Assembly: GCA_905250125.1 (NCBI GenBank)
Contig: CAJNOL010001045.1
Coordinates: 1-64,000, forward strand
Direction: 5' to 3'
Source: Rotaria sordida
Taxonomy: Eukaryota; Rotifera; Eurotatoria; Philodinida; Philodinidae
DNA: 64,000 nt
Shown here: positions 11,848 through 22,700 of the stretch, piece after piece
Position numbering within the stretch: position 1 is the stretch's first letter
Layout: each line of letters opens with the position of its first letter
Position numbers and translations under genes: made by a program
Notes under the pieces: generated by a model
The model's database searches: none
Seen by the model: the letters and a program-made list of their open reading frames with translations, nothing else
Told to the model about the DNA's origin: nothing

Positions 11848-13805
11848 ATGGTCAAACAACAAATCAAAGATCCTAGAACAGTTGTCTGTATCTTCCTTGC
11901 TTCGATTAGTTTTAGTGGTGCAATTTTTCTTTTTATCGCGGGCGGTACCTTTTTCACAAAAGAACATCCCAAAGTGTTGAACTATGCGAACAGCATGTGT
12001 CGAGTTGACTCAGCTTCATGGAAAGCGTATAGCTGTAAAACACGTTACAGTCGGTACACTTGTTATGGTGCGGTATGGGAAGTACATTATGGAGAAAATA
12101 GAACCACATTCGCAATAGTAGAAGAAGAAAAGCGATTTAGATCCTATTCGGATGCATTCAAAAGAGCACAAGAATATCAAGTAAGGAAACATTCGAAATA
12201 AGATCTCTTTAAAAAATAAGTATCGAGATACATAGTATTTTAGTAAAAAGCTTTAAAAGAATTTAAGTTCTTTTTGAGATTTAGCGAAACTATCGAATTT
12301 TTAATATTTCTATTTTCTAGAGACCTCTGTAAGATTCCCGTGTTCGAAAAAAATCGTATTTTCAAATATTGTCCTGACACTTTTTTTCCAATTAAAGCTC
12401 TAACATATAATTGCTTATATGAAGAGTTTCAGAATTCTTAGACAAAGTATTCATGAAATAGGAGCTTTTTAAAACATTTTCGTATTGTAGAAATACAAGA
12501 TGGAACTATGTCTATTTTTATAAAGCTCATAACTTGAATATACGAAAACTAAAAATTCTGAAACTCTTCATTCATGTTAGTGTATGAGAAACTTTTAAGT
12601 CGAAGTAGTTTCAGAACAAAAATTTGAAAAACGATGTTTATTTTTTTGAACAATAAGTTTCTATAGGAGTCTTTCGCACACAGATAAATCCACAATTTCG
12701 ATAGCTTCACCAAATCTCAATAAAAATTTAAATCTTTGTAGGATTTTTACTAAAAAGCTATCTGTAGTATCTTTGTATAAGAAAAAATATTGAAATGAGA
12801 ACGGATCATTTGAAAAGACCTCCTTGTAGGAACATACATTTGTTAGTATTAGTCAACAAGCTTATTGTTGAAGTCAGTACTCTATTAAAAATTCGTTCAC
12901 AATAGAAAATCTTTCAAAATACGTTCGATTGAAACTTGCTAAATATGTAATAAAAATAAATGAAATTCTTTGTTTTTCAGATAAAAACTTCTTTTAAGAT
13001 CTAATTTTCGTTGAATTGAAGGAGGGATCCACAAGAAATTAAAGTTATCTCAGTCTAAAAACCTCTTCTAGCTATGATCTATCTTAATCCTTTTAGTTCC
13101 TTTAAGATTGTGCACGTGGGGGTGTACTTTCTGTCTACCTACACTCACTTACACACTTGCACTCATACCCTGAAACTAAAGGGATTAAAGGAACTACAGG
13201 GAATGAAAGTAGTTCTAGGATCAAAAGAAATAGCAGATGATGAATAAGAATAGTTAAAAAGATTAAAATATATGAAAATCTACAGAAAGGATAGATCAGG
13301 ATAAATTTGATTTCTTGTGGACCTATGATAAAAAAATTAATATATGATGATCTCATATAATTTCTTTTTTTTTTCAATACCATCAACAATAATATTTCTT
13401 GATAAAGATTAGATATAAAATGATGTTGAACGTTTTATTTCTTATTTTGAAAAGGTCTGTAGTTATTCAAAGAATAACTTACACTTTTTTTCTTATTGGT
13501 ATTGATTTTACAAGTGTTATAAGAATAAATGGTATATATTTTCATAGCGTTGAAAGTTCTTTTGTTTTTTTTAGATTGACTCATCATATTCGTGTTGGTA
13601 TGATACTAGAAATCCATCAGTTGCTCAATGGAACAAGCCCAGTACTGTCGTAGCTATTATTCTCCTTTCTTGCGGTGGGTTATCTGTATTGCTCATCGGC
13701 ATTTTCTCATTTATTGCCATACGACTTATCAAACAGGAAGTACTACAGCAAAGACAAGAAAACATCGATCCATATTTTAATCCTGATTTTGCAATTAAAC
13801 AGTAA
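11848..13805 (+). CDS. Small two-transmembrane protein, DUF3592-like pattern
   Basis: Exons 11848-12180 and 13575-13805 join in frame (phase 0) to 187 residues plus stop. A short N-terminus is followed by a hydrophobic helix (about 12-36). Next comes an extracytoplasmic loop of about 100 residues with four cysteines and an NRT glycosylation sequon. A second helix (about 134-160) and a short charged tail complete it. The loop ends in CWYDTRNPSVAQW, like the YDPxNP pattern of DUF3592-type membrane proteins. The two-TM, four-Cys layout also recalls BK-channel beta subunits, but no specific motif supports that. The 1394-bp intron is long for this genome and holds two inverted-repeat elements. The function is unknown. 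The gene model is well supported by the clean splice and continuous frame. Confidence 0.7.
12226..12772. repeat. Diverged inverted-repeat element, family A copy 1
   Basis: The left arm starts near GATACATAGTATTTTAGTAA and runs through ATTTAGCGAAACTATCGAA. The right arm (about 12680-12772) is its diverged inverse, ending near TTTACTAAAAAGCTATC. The arms resemble those of the element at 14112-14635, notably the shared TAGTAAAAAGC end and the TTTTTAATAT...CTATTTTCTAGA stretch. It lies in the intron of the two-TM gene. No ORF or target duplication was found. Confidence 0.6.
13020..13330. repeat. Inverted repeat with a GTGGGGGTGT centre
   Basis: The left arm has GGATCCACAAGAAATTAAAG (13027 on) and TTTTAGTTCCTTTAAG (13094 on). 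Inverse versions, CTAAAGGGATTAAAGGAAC and TTTGATTTCTTGTGGACC, lie at about 13176 and 13305. The centre carries GTGCACGTGGGGGTGTACTT (13109 on) and then CA-rich ACACTCACTTACACACTTGC. The arms are interrupted, so this is an aged copy. It lies in the intron of the two-TM gene. Confidence 0.5.
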
Positions 13806-15872
13806 ACGTAAATAGTAATAAACTATAAAATAAAATTTTCATGTAAACTTTTTGCTATTGTGATAAATCGCCATTATTGTCATTGGTAATTTTATTTTTA
13901 ATTTATTTACAATAAAGAAAAACTTGTATCTATTAATTTAATTTATTCTTCAAATCTAAATTTATTGAATCATTTCAAGAAGATCTACAATTTGTCTCAT
14001 CTATGTTTATGAAATTTTGTATAATAATAAATTAAAATATCAAATCAGACTAATGAGAGAACCTCTTTCCACTGCCCTCTTCTGATTTGAATGATTTTTC
14101 GATTATAGACATTATATCGTGTTCTAGTAAAAAGCTTGAAAGAATTTGATTTCCTATTAAAGTTTAACTAACCTATCAAATTTTTAATATGTCTATTTTC
14201 TAGAAGCTTTAGGTTATCCAAAAAACTCACATTTTTTTATTTTTAATCTGAAATTTTGTGCATATAGAGAGCTGAACTAGACTAGTTTCCATAAAAAAAA
14301 AGAATTTAGAAGCTTTGAATAAAGTCTCTTCGAGACATGAAGCTTCCAATAAATGATTGTTGTATATAATTATTTTTCATGGAAGAAGACATATATTCTG
14401 AAAGTCTCGTATCTTGAAGAGACTTTGTTCAAAACTTCTGAATTTTTTATGGAAACTAATCTAGTTCAGTTCTCTATATGTACAAAGTTTCAAATCAAAA
14501 ATCAAAAAAAAATGTGAATTTTTCGAAAACCTACGGTTTCAAGAAAATAGACATATTAAAGATTCGATAACATAGTCAAATTTTAATAGAAAACTAAATC
14601 CTTTCAGAGTTTTTATTAGAACACTATATAATATCTCCAGGTAAAAAAATCATTGAAATCGGAAGAAGACAGCTGAAGAGGTTTCATCATAAGCAATAAT
14701 CTAGGCGTGCAATACATAATGGACTAAAACAATTTCCATTTTTGCAAAATGTATAAAGTAGCAGCATAAAATAAGTCAGGTTGACACAACCACGAAAGAA
14801 CTAAACTATATTATGACATTACTAACTAGAATAAATAGTTATCACCTAAACAAACGAAAGAATAATAATAATTTTCTTCAAAAAGCTTGCATAGCAAAGT
14901 AAATTGGCAATAATAGAGAGAGTAAACATGTTTTGGTCGATATTCATATCAGATATACTTGTAAGCAGTGACAAGTGTTAGGAAACCGAACGTAACAACT
15001 GTTGACTTCTAGAAACAACAACATATCCTATGGATACAAAAGCTTTTATTATTAAGTTATATTATGAAAGTCAACTATTCCTCAGTTGCAAATAATAGAA
15101 CTTTCAGATTTATGTCATTGTGTTTCTACTAAGAGAAAAAGAAGATTTTCATAAAATTGCTAAATTTTTGTCACATACGTATCACAGAATGGAATTAAAA
15201 TGAGAAAATTTCTCTTTCTTCTTTCCATTATAATCTATCACTTACAATCGAAATAAAATTTCTTGTCTTGTATGATTTTCCAGTCTATAACAAAACGAAA
15301 TAAACCATAATGTATATAAATAATTTCGAAAGTTGAAATATTTTCTTTTCGTTTTCTATTAATTCAGATTTAGGAAAAGTTAGCATTAATTTAAGAATAA
15401 ATGAATACATCAAAATAAGTATTATCAATCAAACATTTGTTATTTATGTTAGACCAAATGTTGACAACGTCACTGATTAAAACCATATAGAAGAAAAATA
15501 TTCCAACTGAATATACTAGTACCAATCTAAATCGTTTTGTTTTTCATTCTAACCTTTTGTGTATCTATATGGCCTTCGCTTTTTCGAGAAAAACAAACTA
15601 TTATCGCTGGAATACAAGACGTTTGTTTTTTTTTTCTATCTCTTGTCTTGATAATATTCTTTGATATAATCTACTTGACTGAAAAGAACAACCCCTATTA
15701 CAACAGAAAATACAATAAGCAACATTAATCATAGAATCGTACTTGTGCGTTCCGAAAGAATAAGATAGAAAGGCGCGGAAAAATAGAGTAGTTATTTCTT
15801 TTTAGTATATTGATATCATTTTCTCTTTGTTGATATTAATTGAATCAATTTTTATAATTCTCGTTCATCAAT
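13806..15872. other. Intergenic stretch before the calpain gene
   Basis: AT-rich. Apart from the inverted-repeat element at 14112-14635 nothing was recognised. The reading frame at 15537-15728 has no splice context or family. Confidence 0.5.
14112..14635. repeat. Inverted-repeat element, family A copy 2
   Basis: A nearly full-length imperfect palindrome. The left arm begins near ATATCGTGTTCTAGTAAAAA, and the right arm is its inverse, ending near TTTTTATTAGAACACTATAT. Paired internal words include GTCTATTTTCTAGAAGC with AAGAAAATAGACATATT, and AACTAGACTAGTTTCCAT with ATGGAAACTAATCTAGTT. It shares its arm ends with 12226-12772, so the two are copies of one non-autonomous family. It lies between the two-TM gene and the calpain gene. 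Confidence 0.75.
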
Positions 15873-18800
15873 ATGGGTGAAGTAAGTATTATTCAATAAT
15901 GAAAATTATTTTATGACTTGTTTTTTCATTTATTCTATTCTTCAGACGATATTACATTCATACAAAAATCAAATTTATTCAGATTTAGTTCGACAACATA
16001 ATTTCAATAATCTTTTTCATGATCCAGAATTTCCAAATAATAAATCTTCACTATATTATACATCTGGTTTCAATCGTACACTTGATAATGTAATATGGAA
16101 ACGACCTTATGTAAATATATGTATTTATTCCTAAGATTAATATCGATTATTTTGATTATTAGGAAATTTGTTCAAATCCTCAATTTATTGTTAAAGAAGC
16201 AAATCGATTGGATCTCGATCAAGGTCAATTAGGTGAGTTTATTTTTGCACTTGTCAAACTATTCTTCTGTTTGTCAAATAAAAAATACAATTTTTAGGTA
16301 ATTGTTGGTTCATTTCTGCTGTTAGTATGATAACACAAAATGGTACTATTTTTGAACGTGTGTGTCCACTTGATCAAACGTATGACAAACGATATTATGC
16401 TGGTATTTATTTTCTTTTTCTAAATACAAAAGGTTCTAGATTTGTCAATATGTTTACATAGGAATATTTCATTTTCGATTTTGGCAATTTGGAAAATGGG
16501 TTGATGTTGTTATTGATGATTATTTACCAACAATAAATAATCGTTTAATTTTTTGTCAAAATATTAAAGAACCAAATGAATTTTGGGCTCCCTTACTTGA
16601 AAAAGCTTATGCTAAGTAAGTTGATTCAAAGAAGAATAAAAATAACAGTTGGATTGCGCGTTCGCTCATATTTCGCCAGGAATCGAACCTGGATGTTCAA
16701 TGTGAGAGACTGAAATACGCACCAATATATTACGAAGAAAGCGAACAGCTATGATTTGCCAACCATAAGAACTACCTACGCATTTCATCATTATAAGAGT
16801 GCTGCCTATTGATATTGTGCAATTACATTATTCATGCGAGTCGTAAATAGTAATAGAGAAAGAAAAAGAAATTGAATATATGATGAATTTGAGAGAATAT
16901 TATAGACATTGAAGTTTCAATTGTTTTGATGGTAATTTGATAAGATTCAACTTTACTGTATTATCATTTGATACGAATAAATAACACCTAATGAAATGAT
17001 ATAATTAAATACTTTTGTATTGCAGATTGAGTTATTCTTATGAAGGTACTGATGCTGGACAAACTACTGATGCTCTAATTGATATGACTGGTGATTATTT
17101 TTTTTTCTTTTTCTGTGAAACTATTAAACAAAAATCATTGTTATTATTAGGAGGAATAGAAGAATCATTTAATACAAAGGATATCAAAGATAAAGATCAA
17201 TTTTGGCAAACAATAGGAACCGCATTGAAACATGATGCAATGATTGGTTGTTCTATTTCGGTATTTATTTGATTTCAATTATTTTCTTTTTGATCGCTAA
17301 TTAAGTTCTCATTCTTTTTTTTTTATTAACATGAATTTTCAAGCCAGATCCAATCGAGCGTGAAGCTAAGATGCCGAATGGTCTAGTAAAAGGTCATGCT
17401 TATGCTGTAACAGCTGCTGTTCGCGTTAAACTTACTAACGGTGAAGTCGTTCAAATAATTCGTTGTCGAAACCCATGGGGTAATGAAGTCGAATGGCGGG
17501 GTGCTTGGAGTGATGAGTAAAATAATTTAATTATCTTTTAGCAATAATTTCTTGTCAATGTTAGAGATAAAGTCCATTGGAATACAGTCGATCCATATAC
17601 CAGAGAACAATTACGTTATAAAAAACAAGCTGATGGTGAATTTTGGTAAAAAAAAAAAAAAGAATGATCACAGTTAGCACATTTTTATGTCAATTTTAAT
17701 CTAGGATGCCCTATTCAGATTGGTTAAAACAGTTTGAACAAGTACAAATTTGTAATCTTTCACCTGATTCATTCCAAGGACAACTTACAATGCAACAGGT
17801 ATGCGTGTAGAAAATTGCATATTGATATTATTCATACTATTTGATCATTTGAAAGGGAAAACATATTACTTGGCATCAAACACAATTTGATGGTGCTTGG
17901 ATCAAAGGAAAAACAGCTGGTGGATGTGGACAACCAAACATTGGTTAATAAAATTTTTTTCTTTTTTTAAAGTTTTTTTTTTTTTGCAAACAAAATGTTT
18001 TGATTTATTAATAGAAAATTTTTTTATCAATCCTCAATATTTAATTAATGTAACAAAAACTGATATTGAACGTGCTGATGGTTTATGTACAGTAATATGT
18101 TCTTGTCTGCAAAAATATACTCGACAAAAACGACAACAAACAGCTGGACAACAAGCTGAAGAATATATTAATTTACGCTTATATAGAGTGAGTTTTTATA
18201 TTAAATTTATTAAAAATGCAAACGAATAGTTTTTTTTTTGATAGATAAAAGATTCAATCGATGTATCACAAATTACACAAGATTATAAATTTTATCCAAA
18301 AGATCTTGAACGACAAGGTGATACAGGTAATTAATCAAAAATAAAAATAAAAATAAAACAATTCAAAAATATTCTTCTTTGCAGGACCATATATTAATAA
18401 ACGTGAAGTTACAGGAAGATTTCGTGTAAAACCTGGAAATTATATATTAATACCATCAACATATGAACAAGATAGAGAAGGCCAATTTCTTATTAGAATA
18501 TTTTCTGAAGGTGAATCAACTGGAAAATCCTTGAATATGGAACATCAACATATAGTAATTGATTTATTTTCATATCTTTCTACATTATTTTCTCTTCAAA
18601 ATTAGGATCCACCATCACCAATAACCCGAAAAGAAAAATATGAATTTCATGATGGAAAAAGTCAAAATCAAAAATTTACTATTATACAATGGTACGATAA
18701 ATTACCTGCAACACAACGAAAATTACTTAAGTAAGTAATTTATTTTTTGTTTACATAGAGAATTCTAAAACGAATGAAAATATAATTTTATAGATATGGT

Positions 18801-18932
18801 GGTTATGCCACAGTTAGTGTTGGTTTTCTTTGTTGTCTTGGTTATTGTGGTAAAAAGTATTGTTGTACAAATAAACATGAAAATAGTCAATCGTCATCAA
18901 TAAAAAATCGTAATAAAAATTATATTTTCTAG
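15873..18932 (+). CDS. Atypical calpain (Ca2+-dependent cysteine protease)
   Basis: Sixteen exons join in frame to 600 residues plus stop: 15873-15881, 15946-16110, 16163-16232, 16298-16402, 16462-16615, 17026-17090, 17151-17260, 17344-17516, 17565-17645, 17705-17798, 17856-17943, 18015-18187, 18245-18326, 18385-18554, 18606-18730, 18794-18932. LFHDPEFP opens the protease core. The triad is intact: Cys in GNCWFISA, His in [11 protein letters not shown], Asn in RCRNPWGNE. The C2-like domain III follows, with [10 protein letters not shown] and the stretch from [12 protein letters not shown] to LIPSTYEQD. Classical calpains end in a penta-EF-hand domain. This one instead ends in a short Cys-rich hydrophobic tail ([17 protein letters not shown]) and a basic end, so it is an atypical calpain, perhaps membrane-attached by palmitoylation (inference). 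The 9-nt first coding exon is set by ATGGGTGAA before a good donor. The 60-bp intron 17091-17150 has no stop and keeps frame if retained. Confidence 0.92.
16668..16739 (-). tRNA. tRNA-Glu(CTC)-like sequence, possibly a pseudogene
   Basis: On the minus strand, 72 nt fit the cloverleaf spacing. A 5' acceptor strand TTCTTCG faces CGAAATA. A 4-bp D stem encloses a loop with GG. The anticodon stem TCAGT/ATTGA encloses the 7-nt loop CTCTCAC, with CTC at 16706-16704. The variable region is 4 nt. The T stem CCAGG/CCTGG encloses TTCGATT, so the B box is intact. Two mismatches in the acceptor stem and a weak A box suggest decay or a tRNA-derived repeat. A further perfect pair, GTTCGCT/AGCGAAC, flanks the structure at 16660-16666 and 16740-16746. 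It sits inside a 410-bp calpain intron, antisense to the gene. Confidence 0.6.
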
Positions 18933-19140
18933 AATATAATTTTTATCAAATATTTTTGTTTAATGTATATGTTTATTGTTATATATGATATCTAATTTTT
19001 GTTTTGTTTTTTCATGTAAATTATCAACAAAAAAAAAACATAAGATGTACTTTTCTTAAATTACTGTTGTATTTATGGCATAAAGGCTTATTTATTTTAT
19101 TTCAATAAATATTTTTATTAGTTGAAAATATATATACAAA

Positions 19141-19330
19141 AAAAAAATTCCAATACTTTTTTAAAATCTAATTAATAATTTTTCAAAGTCAAAACTTATG
19201 ATGATGAGATAAAATTAGTTTGAAATGTCGTTTTGTTATTCAAAATCTATTGAATGATGCATACTATCAATAACAGAAAAAATGTCTTCGATTGAACTTT
19301 GACGATTAGCTAATTTACATTTATCAAATG
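19141..19330 (-). pseudogene. Decayed coding fragment, copy 1 of an unknown family
   Basis: On the minus strand the frame reads AFDKCKLANRQSSIEDIFSV and, after a stop, LILSHHHKF. A related fragment at 27861-28140 reads RTKYQEPRLILYHHHEFSF. The two agree at DNA level around CATGATGATGATA-like sequence. No function was recognised. The stops show it is not intact. Confidence 0.4.
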
Positions 19331-19623
19331 CAACTTTATATTCATTTATTTAATCAATTTCTACAAACCAAAAGCATGGATAAACAAAGAAGGATATGTA
19401 TATTTTCTATATCTAACTTGTTATCTTTCTTTTTATCCAATACTGACATTGTCTTTTGTATATTTCAAATAACATATGATGCAGAAGTAATAGCAGAAAT
19501 TTCGATTCTCATTATTTCTTCATAGATGCAAATGTTGGAAGAAATTTTTTTTACCAATCAATAGGAAATTTTCCCGTCTTTCGAACCATATATATAATTT
19601 GTTTTTTAGCATACATTCATCAA

Positions 19624-20111
19624 CGAAATGACACGAAGGAAAGACGAAAGATCTGCACAAGAGATTTTTGATACTTGTATTGATTCATCGAAGAAATCCT
19701 GTAAATCAACTCGAATATGATATTAAAATGGTAGCAGATATATCAGCAGCTACCACCTATTAGTGAACAAACACAAAATTCGTTTTTTATTAGAAAAAAA
19801 ATGAAGAATGGAAAATCTTTATTTAACAATTGAATATAGTTTATCACATCACATGCGACGATGATTCTTACGAAGACTTTGAACCATAGCCTGTAATAGT
19901 TATACTAAGTTGTTTGACCTTTTGTTTGATTCTATAGACCAATAAATTTTAATTTTTAACTTCCCAGTTATTCTCCTACACTTTCTCTGTTAATAAAGTC
20001 AAAACTGTTTCACTCGGTATTTAAATTGATTTATAGGATTTCTTCGATAAATCAATGAAAGTATCAGAAATTTCTTGTACGGAACTTTCTCTTTTCCCTC
20101 GTGTCATTGCG
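19624..20111. repeat. Inverted-repeat element with arms of about 90 bp
   Basis: The left arm (19624-19714) starts ACGAAATGACACGAAGGAAA. The right arm (20021-20111) is its inverse at roughly 80 percent identity by eye; both share ATCGAAGAAATCCT and TGATAC. A loop of about 300 bp separates them. No ORF with recognisable function is inside. Confidence 0.7.
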
Positions 20112-20450
20112 TTTATGAAGGCGTGATAAAAACAAATTATATATAGTTTGAAAGAGGAGAAAATTTCCTAACAGCTGATAAAAAAATTATCAGCTCAACA
20201 CGTATTTAAAGAAGAGATATAATAGTCGACATTTTTTTATATCGTCATTGTGAAATATGCAAAGATCTAGAACTATTAGAACATTTCTATTTCTTCTCGT
20301 GTCATTATGATTATGCATCTCTAATAAAAATTAGTCATATATCGTTGTAAAGAGGAGAAAATTTCCTATCAAATGGTAAAAAAATTTCTTTTCAGACTTG
20401 TGTCTATGAGAAAACAATAAGGATCGACATTTGTGTCATTACTTTTGCAT
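20085..20450 (+). repeat. Imperfect direct duplication, period about 200 bp
   Basis: CTCGTGTCATT, GAGGAGAAAATTTCCTA and TCGACATTT occur in the same order in two neighbouring blocks (from about 20098 and 20298). The first block overlaps the right arm of the inverted repeat at 19624-20111. The complex therefore looks like an inverted-repeat element that was then partly duplicated. Confidence 0.55.
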
Positions 20451-21179
20451 CGCACGTTAATTACCTCTAGTTTATAAACACAATGTTATACAGTAATTAA
20501 GTCTAGTCATATATGTAAAATATGTGCCTTCTTCTGTTAGATATTATGACTTTCTGTTTATTCTATCAGCTATGTCTTTTCTATGTATACTGTACAGATC
20601 TTCTGTTTCCTTCATATGTTTGCCAGTTTTTATTAGTACTGATATCATAAGATTAATCCATGATAATAGAAAAACAAGTAAATTAATACTCCCTCTTTTT
20701 CGTCATCAATTTTCTTTCACAAGTATTCAACGCATAGTATCTAACACTTATTCATTGTTAATGAAAATAAATTGAAGTATCTATTTAAAAAATTTTTTCT
20801 TAATTACCATGAATAATATGATATTCATCTGGTAGTGGAATTTTCGTTTTTATTTCACATATGAGCCCTTCATCCAATCAGCCAGCTGCAACCTATTCAA
20901 GTAATCAATCAGACATGCGAAATCAACGAAAGCAAGGGAATCATCATCAAAACAGAATCGATATTGATCAAGCATCAGTTGTGACTTCATACTCAGTGTT
21001 CTTGTGTGAATAGACCCTACTTGATGATTCCAGAATTAGGTGTGTGACAAGAATATATGCAAAAATGTCTCGGAAGAGTACTATAAAGAAAATTTTTATT
21101 ACGTTCAATATTCTCTTTCATTTAATAAACTCGATTGCAATCGTTTCTGTCATATCAAAATCAACAGTTTAATATTTAT

Positions 21180-22700
21180 AAATGTATCGTGGTGTTAAAC
21201 CAAAACGAGATCCATTAAATAAAATTATTCAATCATGTTTATTTGGACAACGGTTTTATTTTTCGGTTCGGTTCACTATTTCTTGTTACAACCAATAGTC
21301 GAAAAACTAAAAGTAGTCAAGTTGTAAAACAATCCTTATTACAAGAATTTCAAGAAGTCTTATCAAGAACGTTTACTTATACACAATCAAGTTATTATCA
21401 AACAGAAGTAATAATCTTCTATTTTATTAAATGAATAAGTAATATAAAAATATATTCATATTACTAGTGTTGTATTATTTGAAACAAGAATTGAACGTAA
21501 GTGTATCACGAAATCGATAAAATATTATCGGTAATAGTAATAATATAGAAGCATTAGTGACTCATTTTGATCAGAAATAAAACAGATATAAACAAGAAAA
21601 AAATACTGATTTAATCAGAAAAGATCATGATATGAGAACAGAAATTGATAACCTATTATTTAGTCTGAAAAGTACACATAATTGCAATGAATTTTATAAG
21701 GATAATAAAAAGATTCAAAAAGAAAATATTTCCAAACATTTTCTTTTTCTTTCAAATTTTGTAGCTTATCGATTTTTTGCATAATATTGTCATGTTAGAG
21801 CTTCTAAACATATCTCAAATATTCGATTTATCTTTTAAATAAATGATAGTTAGTACTTGTATTGATGAACTAACAATGCGTAGCTATGTTGTCTTGTTCT
21901 TATCCAACGTTTGTATGTATTTTATACTAATATATATATTCAAATGATTAAGAATCGTCCATTATTGGTATACTACGAGCACACAAAGTGAAAACAGAGC
22001 AAAAAAAATCTGAATTCTAATATTATATAGTTTTTTCTTTGGTATGCAATATCATTCCGATAATTAATGAAACAAACGTTGGCGATATACAACATTTAAT
22101 AAAACCTATTTTTTCATGTTAATTGTCTTGGACTAGTTTATCTGATTGAAGAATTGGGAACAGAAATAATTCTACAGGGTATCGTTCATATCGAACATGT
22201 TATGTTCTACAATCAAAACAATATAACTGAAGTATTATAACAACATGTTCAACATGCTCTTTATACTTATGACATGTGTATTACAAAATTTTTCTTCATC
22301 AAATGACTTTCTTGATGAATTAACATAAATAAAAAGTCAGTAATGATAATATAAAGAACTCGGATGTATAAACATCTGCTAAAGTGATCTTAAATCGCAC
22401 TCAGCACAATATATTAACTCATTAATATTGATTCGTCCATGACTGTTGGAAATTGATCGGATAGATAACAGTCAAAGAGTAATTCATAATTGATCGAGGC
22501 AAAAGAGGTGTCAATTAATCGAATCATTAAAAATATTTCAAAATCTTTCTATCCGTATCGCTAATGGCCAAGGAATACTAGTTCACTTCACAATCAAGAT
22601 GATCAAAACCTATTTCTACAACTATGGCATTTCTCGCAATACATTGTTCTCATGAAGAAAGTTCGGTTTAATAATTAGATTGATTTTCTGTACATGTTTT
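21180..22700 (+). pseudogene. Decayed protein-coding remnants, family not recognised
   Basis: Several stretches have codon use like the real genes but are broken by stops and frame changes. Examples are VVKQSLLQEFQEVLSRTF near 21320-21380, LGLVYLIEELGTEIILQGIV near 22126-22190, and IFQNLSIRIANGQGILVHF near 22537-22600. No splice sites restore one frame. They could be parts of one dead gene or transposon. I do not recognise the product. Confidence 0.35.

Noticed and set aside
17091..17150. Treating this calpain segment as coding
   Set aside because: It starts GTGATT, ends TTATTAG and encodes poly-Phe-like residues absent from calpains. Removing it restores the family sequence, so it is called an intron.
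20524..20775. 83-codon ORF with hydrophobic N-terminus
   Set aside because: AT-rich hydrophobic codons are common by chance here. No homologue is recognisable and it lies in a repeat-rich region.
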